NCBI RefSeq assembly: GCF_000948985.2
Contig: NZ_CP059733.1
Span: forward strand, 2,108,001 to 2,172,000
Origin: Thalassomonas viridans
Lineage (GTDB): Bacteria > Pseudomonadota > Gammaproteobacteria > Enterobacterales > Alteromonadaceae
Length of the DNA: 64,000 nucleotides
Direction of reading: 5' to 3'
The notes under the pieces are model-generated. The model was not told the origin of the DNA and made no database searches. It saw only the letters and a list, made by a program, of their open reading frames with translations. Every line of letters begins with the position of its first letter. The first letter of the stretch is position 1. The translations under genes were made by a program, and so were the position numbers. This document shows positions 17,383 through 25,807 of this stretch, piece after piece.

Positions 17383-18498
17383 ATGATAGACAGGAAAAAG
17401 TGGCATAAATGGCATAGCCTGGCCGGCATTAAATTTTCTATATTGATCTGCTTTATTCTGGTCACCGGCACCTTTGCGGTTGTTTCCCATGAAATCGACT
17501 GGTTAACCAACGCCAGCCAGCGGGTGTGGCCGCAGGTGACCAATGATAAAGTGAACTGGCCGGCTATCTACAGCAGCGCCATAAAAATCAATCCGATAGA
17601 TCCTGTGATCAGCTTGCACGCTCCCCTGGATCCCTGGTTCGCGGCTCAAGTCCTGCGCCGCAATGCTAAGGGAGACAGATACCGGCAGTTTTTCCACCCG
17701 GTTTCCGGCCGGTACCAGGGGGATGGCCGCTGGTATAACTGGCAGCGCTTTTTTAGAATGAGCCACCGGCACCTTATGTTGCCCACCCTATATGGCATCA
17801 CCCTGGTTTGTTGCCTGGGGCTGGTGATGTTTGTGTCTATGATTTCCGGCATGGTCATTTACCCGAAATGGTGGCGGGGTTTTTTCCGAAAGCCAAGAAC
17901 CGGCAGTTGTAAAGCCTTTTGGAACGATGTGCACCGTTTGTTTGGTTTATGGAGCAGCTGGTTGCTTTTGGTGGTTTGCCTGACCGGCATCTGGTACCTG
18001 TTGGAATTATGGGGTTTAAGGGCACATGTTCCACAAGAGCATTATCAGTTGTCGCCGCAGGCAGAGGCGGAAGCCGTCAGGCCTTCAGCCGCCGCTTTTA
18101 CCGATATAATCAGTCGGGTGCCTCAGTATCACACTAACCTGGCGATTAAACGTATTCGGCTGCCGGAGCGACCGGGCGAGTCAGTGATAGTGGAAGGACA
18201 AGATGGCACTAAGCTGGTGCGCGACCGTGCCAATAATGTTGAATTTGATCCCGTCAGCGCCCAATACCTGGCAAGGCGTTATGCCTCAGGGCAGAGTTTT
18301 CATGTCCGTATTTCTGAAGCGGCCGACCCCTTACATTTCGGCACTTTCGCGGGCATTTATTCCAAAGCGGTTTATTTTTTCTTTGGTGTCTTATTAAGCG
18401 CCCTGGCAATTTCCGGCACTTACCTTTACGGCTTGCGCCATACCAGGGTCCATCGCACTATACCTGTGGAAGGGAGCAAAGTATGGCGTTCCTCATGA
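17383..18498 (+). CDS. PepSY-associated TM protein
   Basis: Inner-membrane protein of 371 residues with about four membrane spans (near residues 17-35, 130-155, 180-200, 325-345) and PepSY-like segments between them (IDPVISLHAPLDPWFAAQVL; WYNWQRFFRMSHRHLMLP; EAADPLHFGTFAGIYSK). Conserved histidines (KWHSLAGI, DVHRLFGLWSSW, MSHRHL, DPLHFG) fit haem-binding, reductase-like members that sit beside siderophore receptors and are thought to help release iron in the periplasm. It is probably co-transcribed with the receptor. Confidence 0.88.
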   Translation: MIDRKKWHKWHSLAGIKFSILICFILVTGTFAVVSHEIDWLTNASQRVWPQVTNDKVNWPAIYSSAIKINPIDPVISLHAPLDPWFAAQVLRRNAKGDRYRQFFHPVSGRYQGDGRWYNWQRFFRMSHRHLMLPTLYGITLVCCLGLVMFVSMISGMVIYPKWWRGFFRKPRTGSCKAFWNDVHRLFGLWSSWLLLVVCLTGIWYLLELWGLRAHVPQEHYQLSPQAEAEAVRPSAAAFTDIISRVPQYHTNLAIKRIRLPERPGESVIVEGQDGTKLVRDRANNVEFDPVSAQYLARRYASGQSFHVRISEAADPLHFGTFAGIYSKAVYFFFGVLLSALAISGTYLYGLRHTRVHRTIPVEGSKVWRSS

Positions 18499-18504
18499 CA
18501 GGCC

Positions 18505-18594
18505 ATGAGCAAAGGACGCTGGCTGTCTTTAGTTTTTGTCTGCGTATCTTTTGGTTTAACCCTGCTGATTTTTACCCCGGTTGCCTTGGTATAA
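18505..18594 (+). CDS. 29-residue single-span membrane peptide
   Basis: Short frame reading MSKGRWLSLVFVCVSFGLTL and continuing LIFTPVALV: a basic start followed by one membrane span. It begins 6 bp after the PepSY stop codon, with AGG close by. Size, hydrophobicity and coupling suggest a companion of the PepSY protein; no family is known to me. Confidence 0.45.
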   Translation: MSKGRWLSLVFVCVSFGLTLLIFTPVALV

Positions 18595-18662
18595 AGGCTA
18601 AATCCGTTTATCTGCACCCGGTAATCAAATTTGTGAAATAACCGGCTTATGATAAACAGAGC

Positions 18663-19226
18663 CTAAGCGCTGATGCCGGAAAACAAGGTTTGTACCGCAG
18701 ACTCTGCCGCCTCTGTGGCATCACATTCCCTGGCGCGTACCAGGTACCAGCCGGCATAAATTAAACTGTCGATCATGGTCACTATCCAGGTGGTGGTTAA
18801 ATTGGTATTGATCTCTCCCGCCTGTTTCCCCTGTTCCACCAGCTGGGCCAACTCTGCCAGCTGCCGGTTATAAATACCGGTGACTTCGGGATCATTTTCG
18901 GCAATGCTCCACAGGGACAATAAAAAATGGAAACGGTTGGCTAGCGGCATGACCGCGTGCAATAAGGCTTCTATGGCTGCACGCCCTTTGAGGTTTTTTG
19001 CTTTTAATGGCTCCGTGGCCTTATCCGTCAGGGTCAGGGACTCCCGCGCCAGCTCCTGGATTAACTGCTCCCGGGTTTCAAAATGCCGGTACAGGGTGGC
19101 CCGGCCGACACCGGCAATGGCCGCCACTTCGGTCAGGCTGGCGTTGGGGTTGATCAGGAAGACTTCTATGCCTGCGTTTAACAGCGCCTGGCGGGAGCGG
19201 TTTGCCCTGGGATCGGATAGTTTCAT
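18663..19226 (-). CDS. TetR-family transcriptional repressor
   Basis: Repressor of 187 residues. The N-terminal helix-turn-helix is in SLTEVAAIAGVGRATLYRHFETREQLIQEL (about 30-59), followed by an all-helical ligand domain. It is divergent from the Rieske oxygenase gene, with two strong symmetric sites in the shared gap (19256-19285 and 19291-19320). It most likely represses both itself and the oxygenase until a substrate-like ligand binds. Confidence 0.9.
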   Translation of the reverse strand: MKLSDPRANRSRQALLNAGIEVFLINPNASLTEVAAIAGVGRATLYRHFETREQLIQELARESLTLTDKATEPLKAKNLKGRAAIEALLHAVMPLANRFHFLLSLWSIAENDPEVTGIYNRQLAELAQLVEQGKQAGEINTNLTTTWIVTMIDSLIYAGWYLVRARECDATEAAESAVQTLFSGISA

Positions 19227-19255
19227 GCTAAATTCTGCTTTGGTTATGGCTCGGC

Positions 19256-19285
19256 TTTGTATGATACATTATTGTATCATACAAA
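19256..19285. promoter_or_regulatory. TetR operator-like palindrome 1
   Basis: A perfect inverted repeat: TTTGTATGATACA (19256-19268), spacer TTAT, TGTATCATACAAA (19273-19285). It lies 30 bp upstream of the TetR start codon. Confidence 0.8.
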
Positions 19286-19290
19286 ATTGA

Positions 19291-19320
19291 CAGATATGAT
19301 ACGTTTGCGTCTCATATCTG
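19291..19320. promoter_or_regulatory. TetR operator-like palindrome 2
   Basis: CAGATATGATACG (19291-19303), spacer TTTG, CGTCTCATATCTG (19308-19320): 12 of 13 pairs match. It shares the ATGATAC half-site and the 4-bp spacer with the first operator. Confidence 0.7.
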
Positions 19321-19419
19321 GGTGTGGGTGTAAGTACCAGATTTTGCCTGCATGTAAATTCACACTTTCCTGATATTGGGGCTTTACTTTATTGACCAAC
19401 AACCAAGCTTAGGTGACGT

Positions 19420-20577
19420 ATGCAAGATTTATTAAACGCCTACCGGCAAGAAGCGCAGGCGGGCCTGTTTGAGGCCAAAGCGCTGCCGTTCGCCGTCTAT
19501 CACGACAGGGAGATTGCCGAACTCGAAACCAACAAGGTGTTTCGCTGTGACTGGAATTTTGCCTGCGCCGAGCAGGCCCTGGCCGATGCGGGCAGCTATT
19601 ATGCTTTTGATTTAGCGGGTGAGGCGGTAGTGATCATCCGTGGCCAAGACAAGCAACTGCGGGCCATGTCGAACAATTGCCGTCACCGGGGCACGCCTTT
19701 GCTGGATGAAGGTTTCGGTGAAGTGGGTAATAATATTTCCTGCCCTTACCATGCCTGGACTTATGACGATAAGGGCAATTTTAAAGGCGCTCCCATGCCG
19801 GGCCAGGTTACCCTGGATAAGCAGGCACATTGTTTACCTCAGTTCAGGCTTGAAAGCTGGCAGGGTCTGTTGTTTATTAACCTGGACAGCCAGGCGCAGC
19901 CCCTGTCGGAACGTTTTTCAGGTATTGAAGAATATATTGCCGTCTACCAGCCGGAGCGCTTTAACAGCTATGGCGGCGGTGAGGTGGAGCACTGGCGGGC
20001 GAACTGGAAGGTGGTGATGGAAAACGCCCTGGAAAGTTACCATATTTTTAAGGTGCATAAAGAAACCCTGGAACCCGTGACACCCACCAAACTGGCCTAT
20101 TATGTTGCCGGCTCTGCCGCCTGGACCATCACCGGCGGCAAGCTGGTTGATGATGTCGGTACGCTTACCAAATGGCTCAGGGGCAAATATCCCCGGGCTT
20201 ATGATCATTATCAGTTGATTTTTCTGCCGCCGTCCCTGGTGATGATCCTCGATTATGACTCCCTGTCCTGGCTGCATGTATTGCCCGACGGTCCCGAGAC
20301 CTGCGTCATCCGCTCCGGAACGATTTTTCCCGAGTCACTGTTTAAGGAAGACCAGGCAAGCCAGGCGTTTACCCGGGCCTTTTTCCGGGAAGATAAAAAA
20401 ATCTGCGAGCGGGTGCAAAAGGGCATGCATTCGAAAATCGGCAAAGGCGGCAAGCTGGTTGAGATGGAAAGGAGCGTGGTGGATTTTCACCAGTATCTGG
20501 CAGCTATGCTGTTTGCTGCCGAAACCGATGACTTTTATGAAGATGAAAATGCCGCTTTGTTTCTCGGCGAAGAATAA
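19420..20577 (+). CDS. Rieske non-haem iron oxygenase, alpha subunit
   Basis: Oxygenase subunit of 385 residues. The Rieske [2Fe-2S] ligands are C87 and H89 (CRH) and C108 and H111 (CPYH). The catalytic iron site is in ENALESYHIFKVH, with E205, H208 and H213. A glutamate in place of the usual bridging aspartate is typical of the choline/carnitine monooxygenase group (CntA, choline monooxygenase), so a quaternary amine is a fair substrate guess. No reductase gene adjoins, so an unlinked partner must supply electrons. It is controlled by the divergent TetR. Confidence 0.9.
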   Translation: MQDLLNAYRQEAQAGLFEAKALPFAVYHDREIAELETNKVFRCDWNFACAEQALADAGSYYAFDLAGEAVVIIRGQDKQLRAMSNNCRHRGTPLLDEGFGEVGNNISCPYHAWTYDDKGNFKGAPMPGQVTLDKQAHCLPQFRLESWQGLLFINLDSQAQPLSERFSGIEEYIAVYQPERFNSYGGGEVEHWRANWKVVMENALESYHIFKVHKETLEPVTPTKLAYYVAGSAAWTITGGKLVDDVGTLTKWLRGKYPRAYDHYQLIFLPPSLVMILDYDSLSWLHVLPDGPETCVIRSGTIFPESLFKEDQASQAFTRAFFREDKKICERVQKGMHSKIGKGGKLVEMERSVVDFHQYLAAMLFAAETDDFYEDENAALFLGEE

Positions 20578-20603
20578 AATACTTGGGTGAAAGCAATATC
20601 CGG

Positions 20604-21077
20604 TTATAGCCAGCGCCTGACGCGCTTTTTATAAGCCAGGTATTGCTCGCCAAATTTTCGCTCTAAATAAGCTTCTTCCTTTTTGATTGCCAGCAGGTAT
20701 ACCACCCAGGCGGAAGGGAGAAAGCTGATCAGGACCCAGACACTGTTATAGAACAGCCCTAAGCCGACAGTGATCAGGCAAAAAGAGCTATAGATAGGGT
20801 TGCGGGAATAGGCGAAATAGCCGCTGCTGATAATGGCGGTTGTGGGTTTCCAGGGTTCTATGCTGGTGTCGGCCCGTTTAAAGGCGCGGCTGATATGGAA
20901 AGTAACCGCAAATCCCGCCACCGCCAGGGCGCCGCCAAAATACTTAAGCCAGCTTATGTCGGCAATAGCCAGCGGCCAGTAACGGTTTATGCCGCCGCCG
21001 AGCAGCATAAACAGCAGGAAAACCAGCGGCGGCGGAAACTTTACCGCTGCGCCTTTGTTGCCGTCTTTAACGTCCAT
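20604..21077 (-). CDS. Isoprenylcysteine methyltransferase family membrane protein
   Basis: Integral membrane protein of 157 residues with about four spans. The C-terminal signature SRNPIYSSFCLITVGLGL ... KKEEAYLERKFGEQYLAYKKRVRRWL is that of the isoprenylcysteine carboxyl methyltransferase / phospholipid methyltransferase family. The bacterial substrate is unknown. GGGAAG precedes the ATG. It converges on the oxygenase gene with a 26-bp gap. Confidence 0.85.
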   Translation of the reverse strand: MDVKDGNKGAAVKFPPPLVFLLFMLLGGGINRYWPLAIADISWLKYFGGALAVAGFAVTFHISRAFKRADTSIEPWKPTTAIISSGYFAYSRNPIYSSFCLITVGLGLFYNSVWVLISFLPSAWVVYLLAIKKEEAYLERKFGEQYLAYKKRVRRWL

Positions 21078-21363
21078 ATTCTTCCCGGGTGAAAGCTGTT
21101 TTTTAATGAGTTTAATACCATACCTTTCATAGGGTTACAGAAAGCGTACAGATGGGTGTACAGCAGCCCCAAATAAGCCTCGAAATATTTGTATTTCCAA
21201 CAGGATTTTTCCCACATTCTGTACTATTACATATGGTGATATTTCAACCATAGGAGGTACTTTAAAACCCCAATTAACCCATAAATAATTTAACCAGGCG
21301 CTACCCCTGAGTGCACCACCACCCAGAGGCAGCTGACCACAACAGATATCAGAGGTATCCATT

Positions 21364-21525
21364 ATGGCTACATGTAATGATAAGTCAGAGTTTTGCTCGC
21401 CTAAAGCTTTTTTTAAAGCTTTTTCAACAGCTTCCTCTATTGCCGCAAGGCACCCGGCCCGTCAACTGCACACGCAACAGCCAGTCTTAATGCCGATTGT
21501 GAAAGGAGGGCAGTACCATGTCTGA
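21364..21525 (+). CDS. 53-residue small protein, overlaps the next gene
   Basis: Short frame starting MATCNDKSEFCSPKAFFKAF and ending MPIVKGGQYHV, with AGAGG 8 bp before the ATG. Its last 8 bases overlap the start of the gene at 21518, whose Shine-Dalgarno (GGAGGG) lies inside this frame, so the two are probably translationally coupled. Two cysteines lie near the N terminus and the rest is basic and polar. No family is recognised. The roughly 250 bp upstream hold no other supported gene. Confidence 0.5.
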   Translation: MATCNDKSEFCSPKAFFKAFSTASSIAARHPARQLHTQQPVLMPIVKGGQYHV

Positions 21526-21784
21526 TTTCAACTCAGGTGCCGAAACCGAAAGAGATCTCGGCAGGGAAGTCTTCAAGCTGATGGATGAATTTGAGCAGTT
21601 CAACGGCAAAAGCTCATTTCTCTGCGATGCTTTTGCTGCGGTTGCCGCCAACCCGGAATGCATCGATGAACTAACCAGCTACGGCCTGGACTTTTATGCC
21701 ATCTGGCTGAAAAGCCAGATCTCGGACTTTAACGGCAGGATACGCAGGCTTCACGAGCAGGTGAATAGCCAACAGGAAAATTGA
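21518..21784 (+). CDS. 88-residue acidic helical protein, unknown
   Basis: Small soluble protein, acidic at the start (MSDFNSGAETERDLGREVF) and largely helical by composition (KLMDEFEQFNGKSSFLCDAF; YGLDFYAIWLKSQISDFNGR). A strong Shine-Dalgarno GGAGGG sits 7 bp upstream and a terminator follows 10 bp after the stop, so the gene is real and ends an operon. No family is recognised. Its coupling to the 53-residue frame suggests a two-component small-protein unit, but no toxin or antitoxin motif is evident. Confidence 0.7.
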   Translation: MSDFNSGAETERDLGREVFKLMDEFEQFNGKSSFLCDAFAAVAANPECIDELTSYGLDFYAIWLKSQISDFNGRIRRLHEQVNSQQEN

Positions 21785-21794
21785 TTTTCCATAA

Positions 21795-21822
21795 AATAGC
21801 CCGGTTCAAGGACCGGGCTATT
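21795..21822. terminator. Bidirectional terminator
   Basis: AATAGCCCGGT (21795-21805) and ACCGGGCTATT (21812-21822) form a perfect 11-bp stem with a 6-nt loop between convergent genes. Confidence 0.8.
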
Positions 21823-21834
21823 CTTGTGCTTTTG

Positions 21835-22693
21835 TTATTGTCCCTTTTTCGCAATCGGGATATGCAAAGCCATCTCACTTGCAGGGTCTGCGACATTGTA
21901 TCCCGGCGGGTAGAGTTCAAAGTCGGGTTTTTCGACATAATCGTAATCGGACTTGGGCAGCCAGCTGCCCCAGATATATTTCAGGGTCTGGTCCAGGTTG
22001 CTTATCGGCCCTTTGTGAATAAATTTGGCGTACATCTGCTCCGGCAGCTCCCTGGCGGTCATGCCTTCGGGAATATCGTCGAAATTGGCCACCGGCGCGC
22101 TGCATACATAGCTGAACCTGACCTCGTCGCCGTCTTCTTCATAGGATTCATAAATACCGAAAGACTCATCGCCAATGCGGTTTTTAATCTTATCCCGGTA
22201 AGGACGAAAGGCGGACCAGAGACGGGGCAGGCTAAAATCGGCGCTGTCGTATTGCTGCGCTATGCCCACCAGCTTCATGGCCGGGCGGGTAATAATTTCC
22301 GGCTCCATGGAAAGCTCGTTTTGCAGAAAGTGCAGTATATGCGGGCTGAACTGGTCTTTGTACAGCAATCTGAAAGGATCGTTTTGTTTGCGGTACTGGG
22401 GCCGGGGTGATGTTAAACAGCCCCTTAAAAGCGCGGGTAAAGGCTTCCTGCGAGTCGAACTGGCACTCCAGGGCAAGCTCCAGTATGCCTATGTCTTCGC
22501 CCAGCAGTCTTTTCGCGGCTACCGTGAGCCTGCGCTTGCGCAAATATTCCTTCGGGGTATCGCCCACCAGGGCCTTGAAGATGCGGCTGAAATGGTAGGT
22601 GGAATAATGGGACGCTGCGGCCACTTCATGCACCGAAATCTTGTCATATAAATGTTGTTCAATAAAATCAATGCTCTTAAAGAAGCGTTGCAT
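21835..22693 (-). pseudogene. AraC-family regulator with GyrI-like domain, frameshifted
   Basis: The N-terminal frame (from 22693) carries an AraC DNA-binding domain: ISVHEVAAASHYSTYHFSRIFKALVGDTPKEYLRKRR and a second helix-turn-helix to FNITP. The C-terminal frame (to 21835) continues with YRKQNDPF and a Rob/GyrI-like effector-binding domain ending in IPIAKK. The frames join at a run of four G at 22398-22401; removing one base would restore FNITPAQYRKQNDPF. So one extra base splits a gene of about 285 codons. It could be a true mutation, phase variation or a sequencing error. A miniature element lies directly upstream. Confidence 0.85.
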
Positions 22694-22708
22694 ACTGATA
22701 TCTCCTTA

Positions 22709-22963
22709 TACCAAACGTAATAAAGAATTGCTCAAGATTCAATGAGGATAAACAGTCAAGTTCACAGCTTTATTGCTCCAGACTAAAGCTAAGCACCTGC
22801 ATCTATGCAGGCGAGATGCGTGATTGATCCCAACATGGATGTTGGCTATTAGGGCAACGCAGGAGCAGTTTGCCGAGCAATAGCTAGCTATTGGGATTGA
22901 GCACAACGCAGAAGTTGACTGTTTAGACCATTGAAGGTGATCGATTCATTATTTCGTTTGGTA
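22709..22963. mobile_element. MITE-like element 1, 255 bp
   Basis: The ends are inverted copies: TACCAAACGTAATAAAGAAT at the left and the reverse of TACCAAACGAAATAATGAAT at the right, with more patchy pairing inward (TTCAATG, TAAACAGTCAA). A direct repeat TTA flanks both ends (22706-22708 and 22964-22966), like a target duplication. There is no coding capacity. It sits in the promoter region of the AraC-type pseudogene. Confidence 0.7.
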
Positions 22964-23039
22964 TTATTTAGTTGCCTGGTGATCTCCGGAAAACACGCAT
23001 GATATAGGGTTTTCCGGAGAGGTTCCGGTTTTTTCTCGG

Positions 23040-23357
23040 TTAAATGCGCTCACTGGTAATGTAAAAGCGAATATGGTTAAAGCCCCGGTCCCTAAGGGGT
23101 ACTAAGGCCTCGTAAGCCGGGTCTTTAAAAAAGTCCATAATAGCATCTCTGCTTGGAAAAGAGACCACCATAAATACCGCCGGGATTTGCTGCGTGTCTC
23201 GGGTATCGGCCAGTGAGGTTTCAACATCGTAGGTGGCGATAGGCACGGCGCCATGTGCTTTGGCGATAGCCGGCACCTGGCTGGAATAGGCCTGCAGGGA
23301 TTCCATTTCCTTCGGGTTTGGCCTGGCTTCTATATGTAAAAAAACGGGTAGCGTCAT
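23040..23357 (-). CDS. DUF1330-like small protein
   Basis: A 105-residue protein resembling the DUF1330 / dimeric alpha-beta barrel group (VFMVVSFPSRDAIMDFFKDPAYEALVPLRDRG). Such proteins are small stress- or catabolism-associated dimers of unknown reaction. ATG 23357 with GGAGAAAC upstream is chosen over an in-frame TTG at 23369. It follows the DUF4345 gene in the same direction with a 75-bp gap. Confidence 0.75.
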   Translation of the reverse strand: MTLPVFLHIEARPNPKEMESLQAYSSQVPAIAKAHGAVPIATYDVETSLADTRDTQQIPAVFMVVSFPSRDAIMDFFKDPAYEALVPLRDRGFNHIRFYITSERI

Positions 23358-23432
23358 AGGTTTCTCCAAAGTGATAATTAAGTGGGCGAACGGCTTGGAG
23401 CCGGTTTTCAGCCGTTCGCTGCCGGGGCCTGT

Positions 23433-23897
23433 TTATACTGCTCTGCGCAGGCTGTTTTGCGTGTTAACAATACGCATATGCCAGATAACCAGAAGTGGAA
23501 TAACCACTAATTCAATAACGGTCGGGCCGACTACCTGAGGGTCAACAACGCCGTACTCCAGGATATTGGTTGCCCGGCCCAGGCCGCCGATAAACATGGC
23601 CAGGGCCGAAAAGTGGAACAGGGTGGAGTGTTGTTCGATGTTTCTTAAGAAAAACATCAAGATTAAGCCCTGGGTGAAAAACACGCCGAAGCCGAATCTG
23701 TATTGGTTATCGACAAAGCCCCTGAGCATGCTCTCGCCGTTAAATATCAGCTCGCCGCCTGCCAGGGCGGCACTGCCGTTGATACCGCCGAAGGTGCTTG
23801 CTCCGCCGGGGATAAAACAAATTACGGCCAGGATGGCGATGAAGAGTTGGAATACTTTTCTTTCGGTCTTGGCTAATCGAGAGTTGGCATAAGTCAT
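23433..23897 (-). CDS. DUF4345 membrane protein
   Basis: Inner-membrane protein of 154 residues with four predicted spans (near 15-32, 66-85, 95-112, 120-140) and the DUF4345 pattern (SMLRGFVDNQYRFGFGVFFTQGLI; GGLGRATNILEYG). Function unknown. ATG 23897 with AGGAAG 6 bp upstream is chosen over an upstream extension. It is divergent from the SDR gene at 24082, sharing a 184-bp control region. Confidence 0.8.
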   Translation of the reverse strand: MTYANSRLAKTERKVFQLFIAILAVICFIPGGASTFGGINGSAALAGGELIFNGESMLRGFVDNQYRFGFGVFFTQGLILMFFLRNIEQHSTLFHFSALAMFIGGLGRATNILEYGVVDPQVVGPTVIELVVIPLLVIWHMRIVNTQNSLRRAV

Positions 23898-24081
23898 ATT
23901 TAGCTTCCTATATTTTGGGTTGTGTATTTGCCTGTAACTGATGGCTGAAATCTTATAGAAAGCGCAGCGGTGTTTTTTGATATCCATTACATTTGTCTCA
24001 TCGCAAACAGGCGGGGTCCTGAACCAGGTGTCCGCGCTTAACTTGAAACATTTTTAAGAACAGAGCAGAGAAGGTGAGAGC

Positions 24082-24996
24082 ATGTTAAAAACTATTTTGA
24101 TCACAGGTGCAAACGCGGGCTTAGGTAAAGAGAGTGCAAAACAGCTGGCCCAACAGGACGGCGTAGAGAAAATTTATCTGGGTTGCCGCAACCTGGAAAA
24201 AGCCAAGCAGGCCAAACGTGAGCTGGAAAGGGAGACGGGAAAATCCATTTTTGAAATCCTGCTTATCGACGTTTCCGACCTGGATTCGGTCAAAGCTGCC
24301 GTTGTTAACCTGCCCGAGCCGGTTGAAGGTCTGGTTATGAATGCCGGCGGCACCGGCGGCAAACGTTTTAACGATACAACCAAAGACGGCGTTACCCAGA
24401 TATTTGCCGTTAACCTTTTGGGGCATGTGGCCCTGACCGACGAGCTGTTAAAGGCGAGAAAACTCACCAAAACCGCTTTATATGCCGGTTCGGAAGTGGC
24501 GAGGGGCGTGAAGGAAATGGGCATGAAACGCCCGGATCTGAAAACCTCGTCGGTAGATGAATTTGCTTCCATCTGTAACGGCGTATTCTTTGGCAAAACC
24601 AATGATGCTACCGTGCCTTACGGCCCGATAAAATACATGGCGGCCCTGTGGATGTCGTCTATCGCCCGCCAGCATCCGGACATTCGTTTTATTACCATGA
24701 GCCCGGGGGCGACCACCGGCACCGAAGGTTTTAACACCCTGTCGCCTGTTAAACAGTATGTGATGAAGGGCATGATGAAAGTCATGTTATGGTTAGGCAA
24801 GGTACACAAACTGGAAGTTGGCGCACAGCGTTATGTAGACGGTTTGTTCAACCAGAGCTATAAAAGCGGCGGTTTTTATGCGAGCCAGTCGGGCCTTACC
24901 GGTCCTATCGGCGACCAGGGAGTGCTGTTTGCCGACCTGAACAATGAAACCTTCCAGGATAATGCCAACGAAGCCATCCACAGGTTTATCAAATAA
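24082..24996 (+). CDS. Short-chain dehydrogenase/reductase
   Basis: NAD(P)-dependent oxidoreductase of 304 residues. The cofactor motif is TGANAGLG (8-15), the strand motif is LVMNAGG, and the active-site YxxxK is in VPYGPIKYM. Length and overall pattern are like the long SDRs related to protochlorophyllide reductase and retinol dehydrogenases. Start ATG has GAAGGTGAGA upstream. The substrate is unknown. A bidirectional terminator follows at 25036. Confidence 0.88.
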   Translation: MLKTILITGANAGLGKESAKQLAQQDGVEKIYLGCRNLEKAKQAKRELERETGKSIFEILLIDVSDLDSVKAAVVNLPEPVEGLVMNAGGTGGKRFNDTTKDGVTQIFAVNLLGHVALTDELLKARKLTKTALYAGSEVARGVKEMGMKRPDLKTSSVDEFASICNGVFFGKTNDATVPYGPIKYMAALWMSSIARQHPDIRFITMSPGATTGTEGFNTLSPVKQYVMKGMMKVMLWLGKVHKLEVGAQRYVDGLFNQSYKSGGFYASQSGLTGPIGDQGVLFADLNNETFQDNANEAIHRFIK

Positions 24997-25035
24997 CAGG
25001 ACTGGCTGCTGGCTTTATAGCGCTTCCAAAAAAAT

Positions 25036-25067
25036 AAAACCTGTTAGCCGTATGGCTAGCAGGTTTT
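25036..25067. terminator. Bidirectional terminator
   Basis: AAAACCTGTTAGCC (25036-25049) and GGCTAGCAGGTTTT (25054-25067) pair over 14 bp with one G-T pair and a 4-nt loop; T-rich on one side and A-rich on the other. Confidence 0.85.
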
Positions 25068-25109
25068 TTGGGTTTAGCATCAGGTAAAGACCCGTTCGTA
25101 AAAGCAGTG

Positions 25110-25706
25110 TTAGTCCCGGTAACCCCAGGGGGCGGCAGGGGCTGTAACCGGTTTGGTCAGGTCAAAGTCTACCCTGAATTCACGGCCCTGGCGGATTAAA
25201 CGGTAGGTGAACTTTTCCGGATAAATGTACATTTGCCAGGTATTGCCGATAGATTGCGGAATACCGCTTTTGACAAACAGCTCTTTTGAGTACTGATCGG
25301 CAGGGAAAGACTGTACCTGGGCCCAGCCGGCATCCTGGGTATGGCCGCCGTACATGGTGGACTCGTCATCCGAACCGTCCTTTTTACGGTGGTCGTGCTT
25401 GAGGGAGATGCCAGAGCCGGTTTTGGTTAATATCCAGGTGCGCGAGGCGTCGTCGCCGACATGGAAAGGGATTTGCAGCTCGCGCTCTGAGCATTTTCTG
25501 ACATGCATAATAAGTTTATTTTTGGAAAAACTGCTGCCGGGGGCATTATCCACCGTTACCTTGCCTTCATAGGCCTTGCCGCAATGTTGGCTGATGTTGT
25601 TGAAAAAGGCGTCATGGGTATCAATGGATACCAGAGGGGCCTCGGCATGGCTGGCGGTACTGGCTGCCAGGGATAACAAAGCGCCGGTGAGAAGTGTTTT
25701 TTTCAT
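25110..25706 (-). CDS. Secreted hypothetical protein
   Basis: A 198-residue protein with a clean signal peptide (MKKTLLTGALLSLAASTASHA, cleavage near 21) and AAGGAGA before ATG 25706. The mature part has two cysteines that may pair (HCGKAYEGK and RKCSERE), a basic-acidic HDHRKKDGSDDES stretch, and a final aromatic segment. Similar exported proteins of unknown function occur in Alteromonadales. No enzyme motif is visible. Confidence 0.7.
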   Translation of the reverse strand: MKKTLLTGALLSLAASTASHAEAPLVSIDTHDAFFNNISQHCGKAYEGKVTVDNAPGSSFSKNKLIMHVRKCSERELQIPFHVGDDASRTWILTKTGSGISLKHDHRKKDGSDDESTMYGGHTQDAGWAQVQSFPADQYSKELFVKSGIPQSIGNTWQMYIYPEKFTYRLIRQGREFRVDFDLTKPVTAPAAPWGYRD

Positions 25707-25807
25707 TTTAATCTCCTTAGGTTGCCTGGCACTATAGAGGCAAGTTAAGCAGACATCAAATGAATATATAATTTCCGGTTTCTTTGGCGCCATAGAATCA
25801 TTCGTTA

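Noticed and set aside
21135..21362. Minus-strand frame of 75 codons
   Set aside because: No Shine-Dalgarno precedes it, it points away from the coupled small genes, and the sequence shows no protein family features.
21781..22410. Plus-strand frame of 209 codons
   Set aside because: It is antisense to the AraC-GyrI pseudogene, which has clear domain matches; no Shine-Dalgarno or protein-like pattern is seen.
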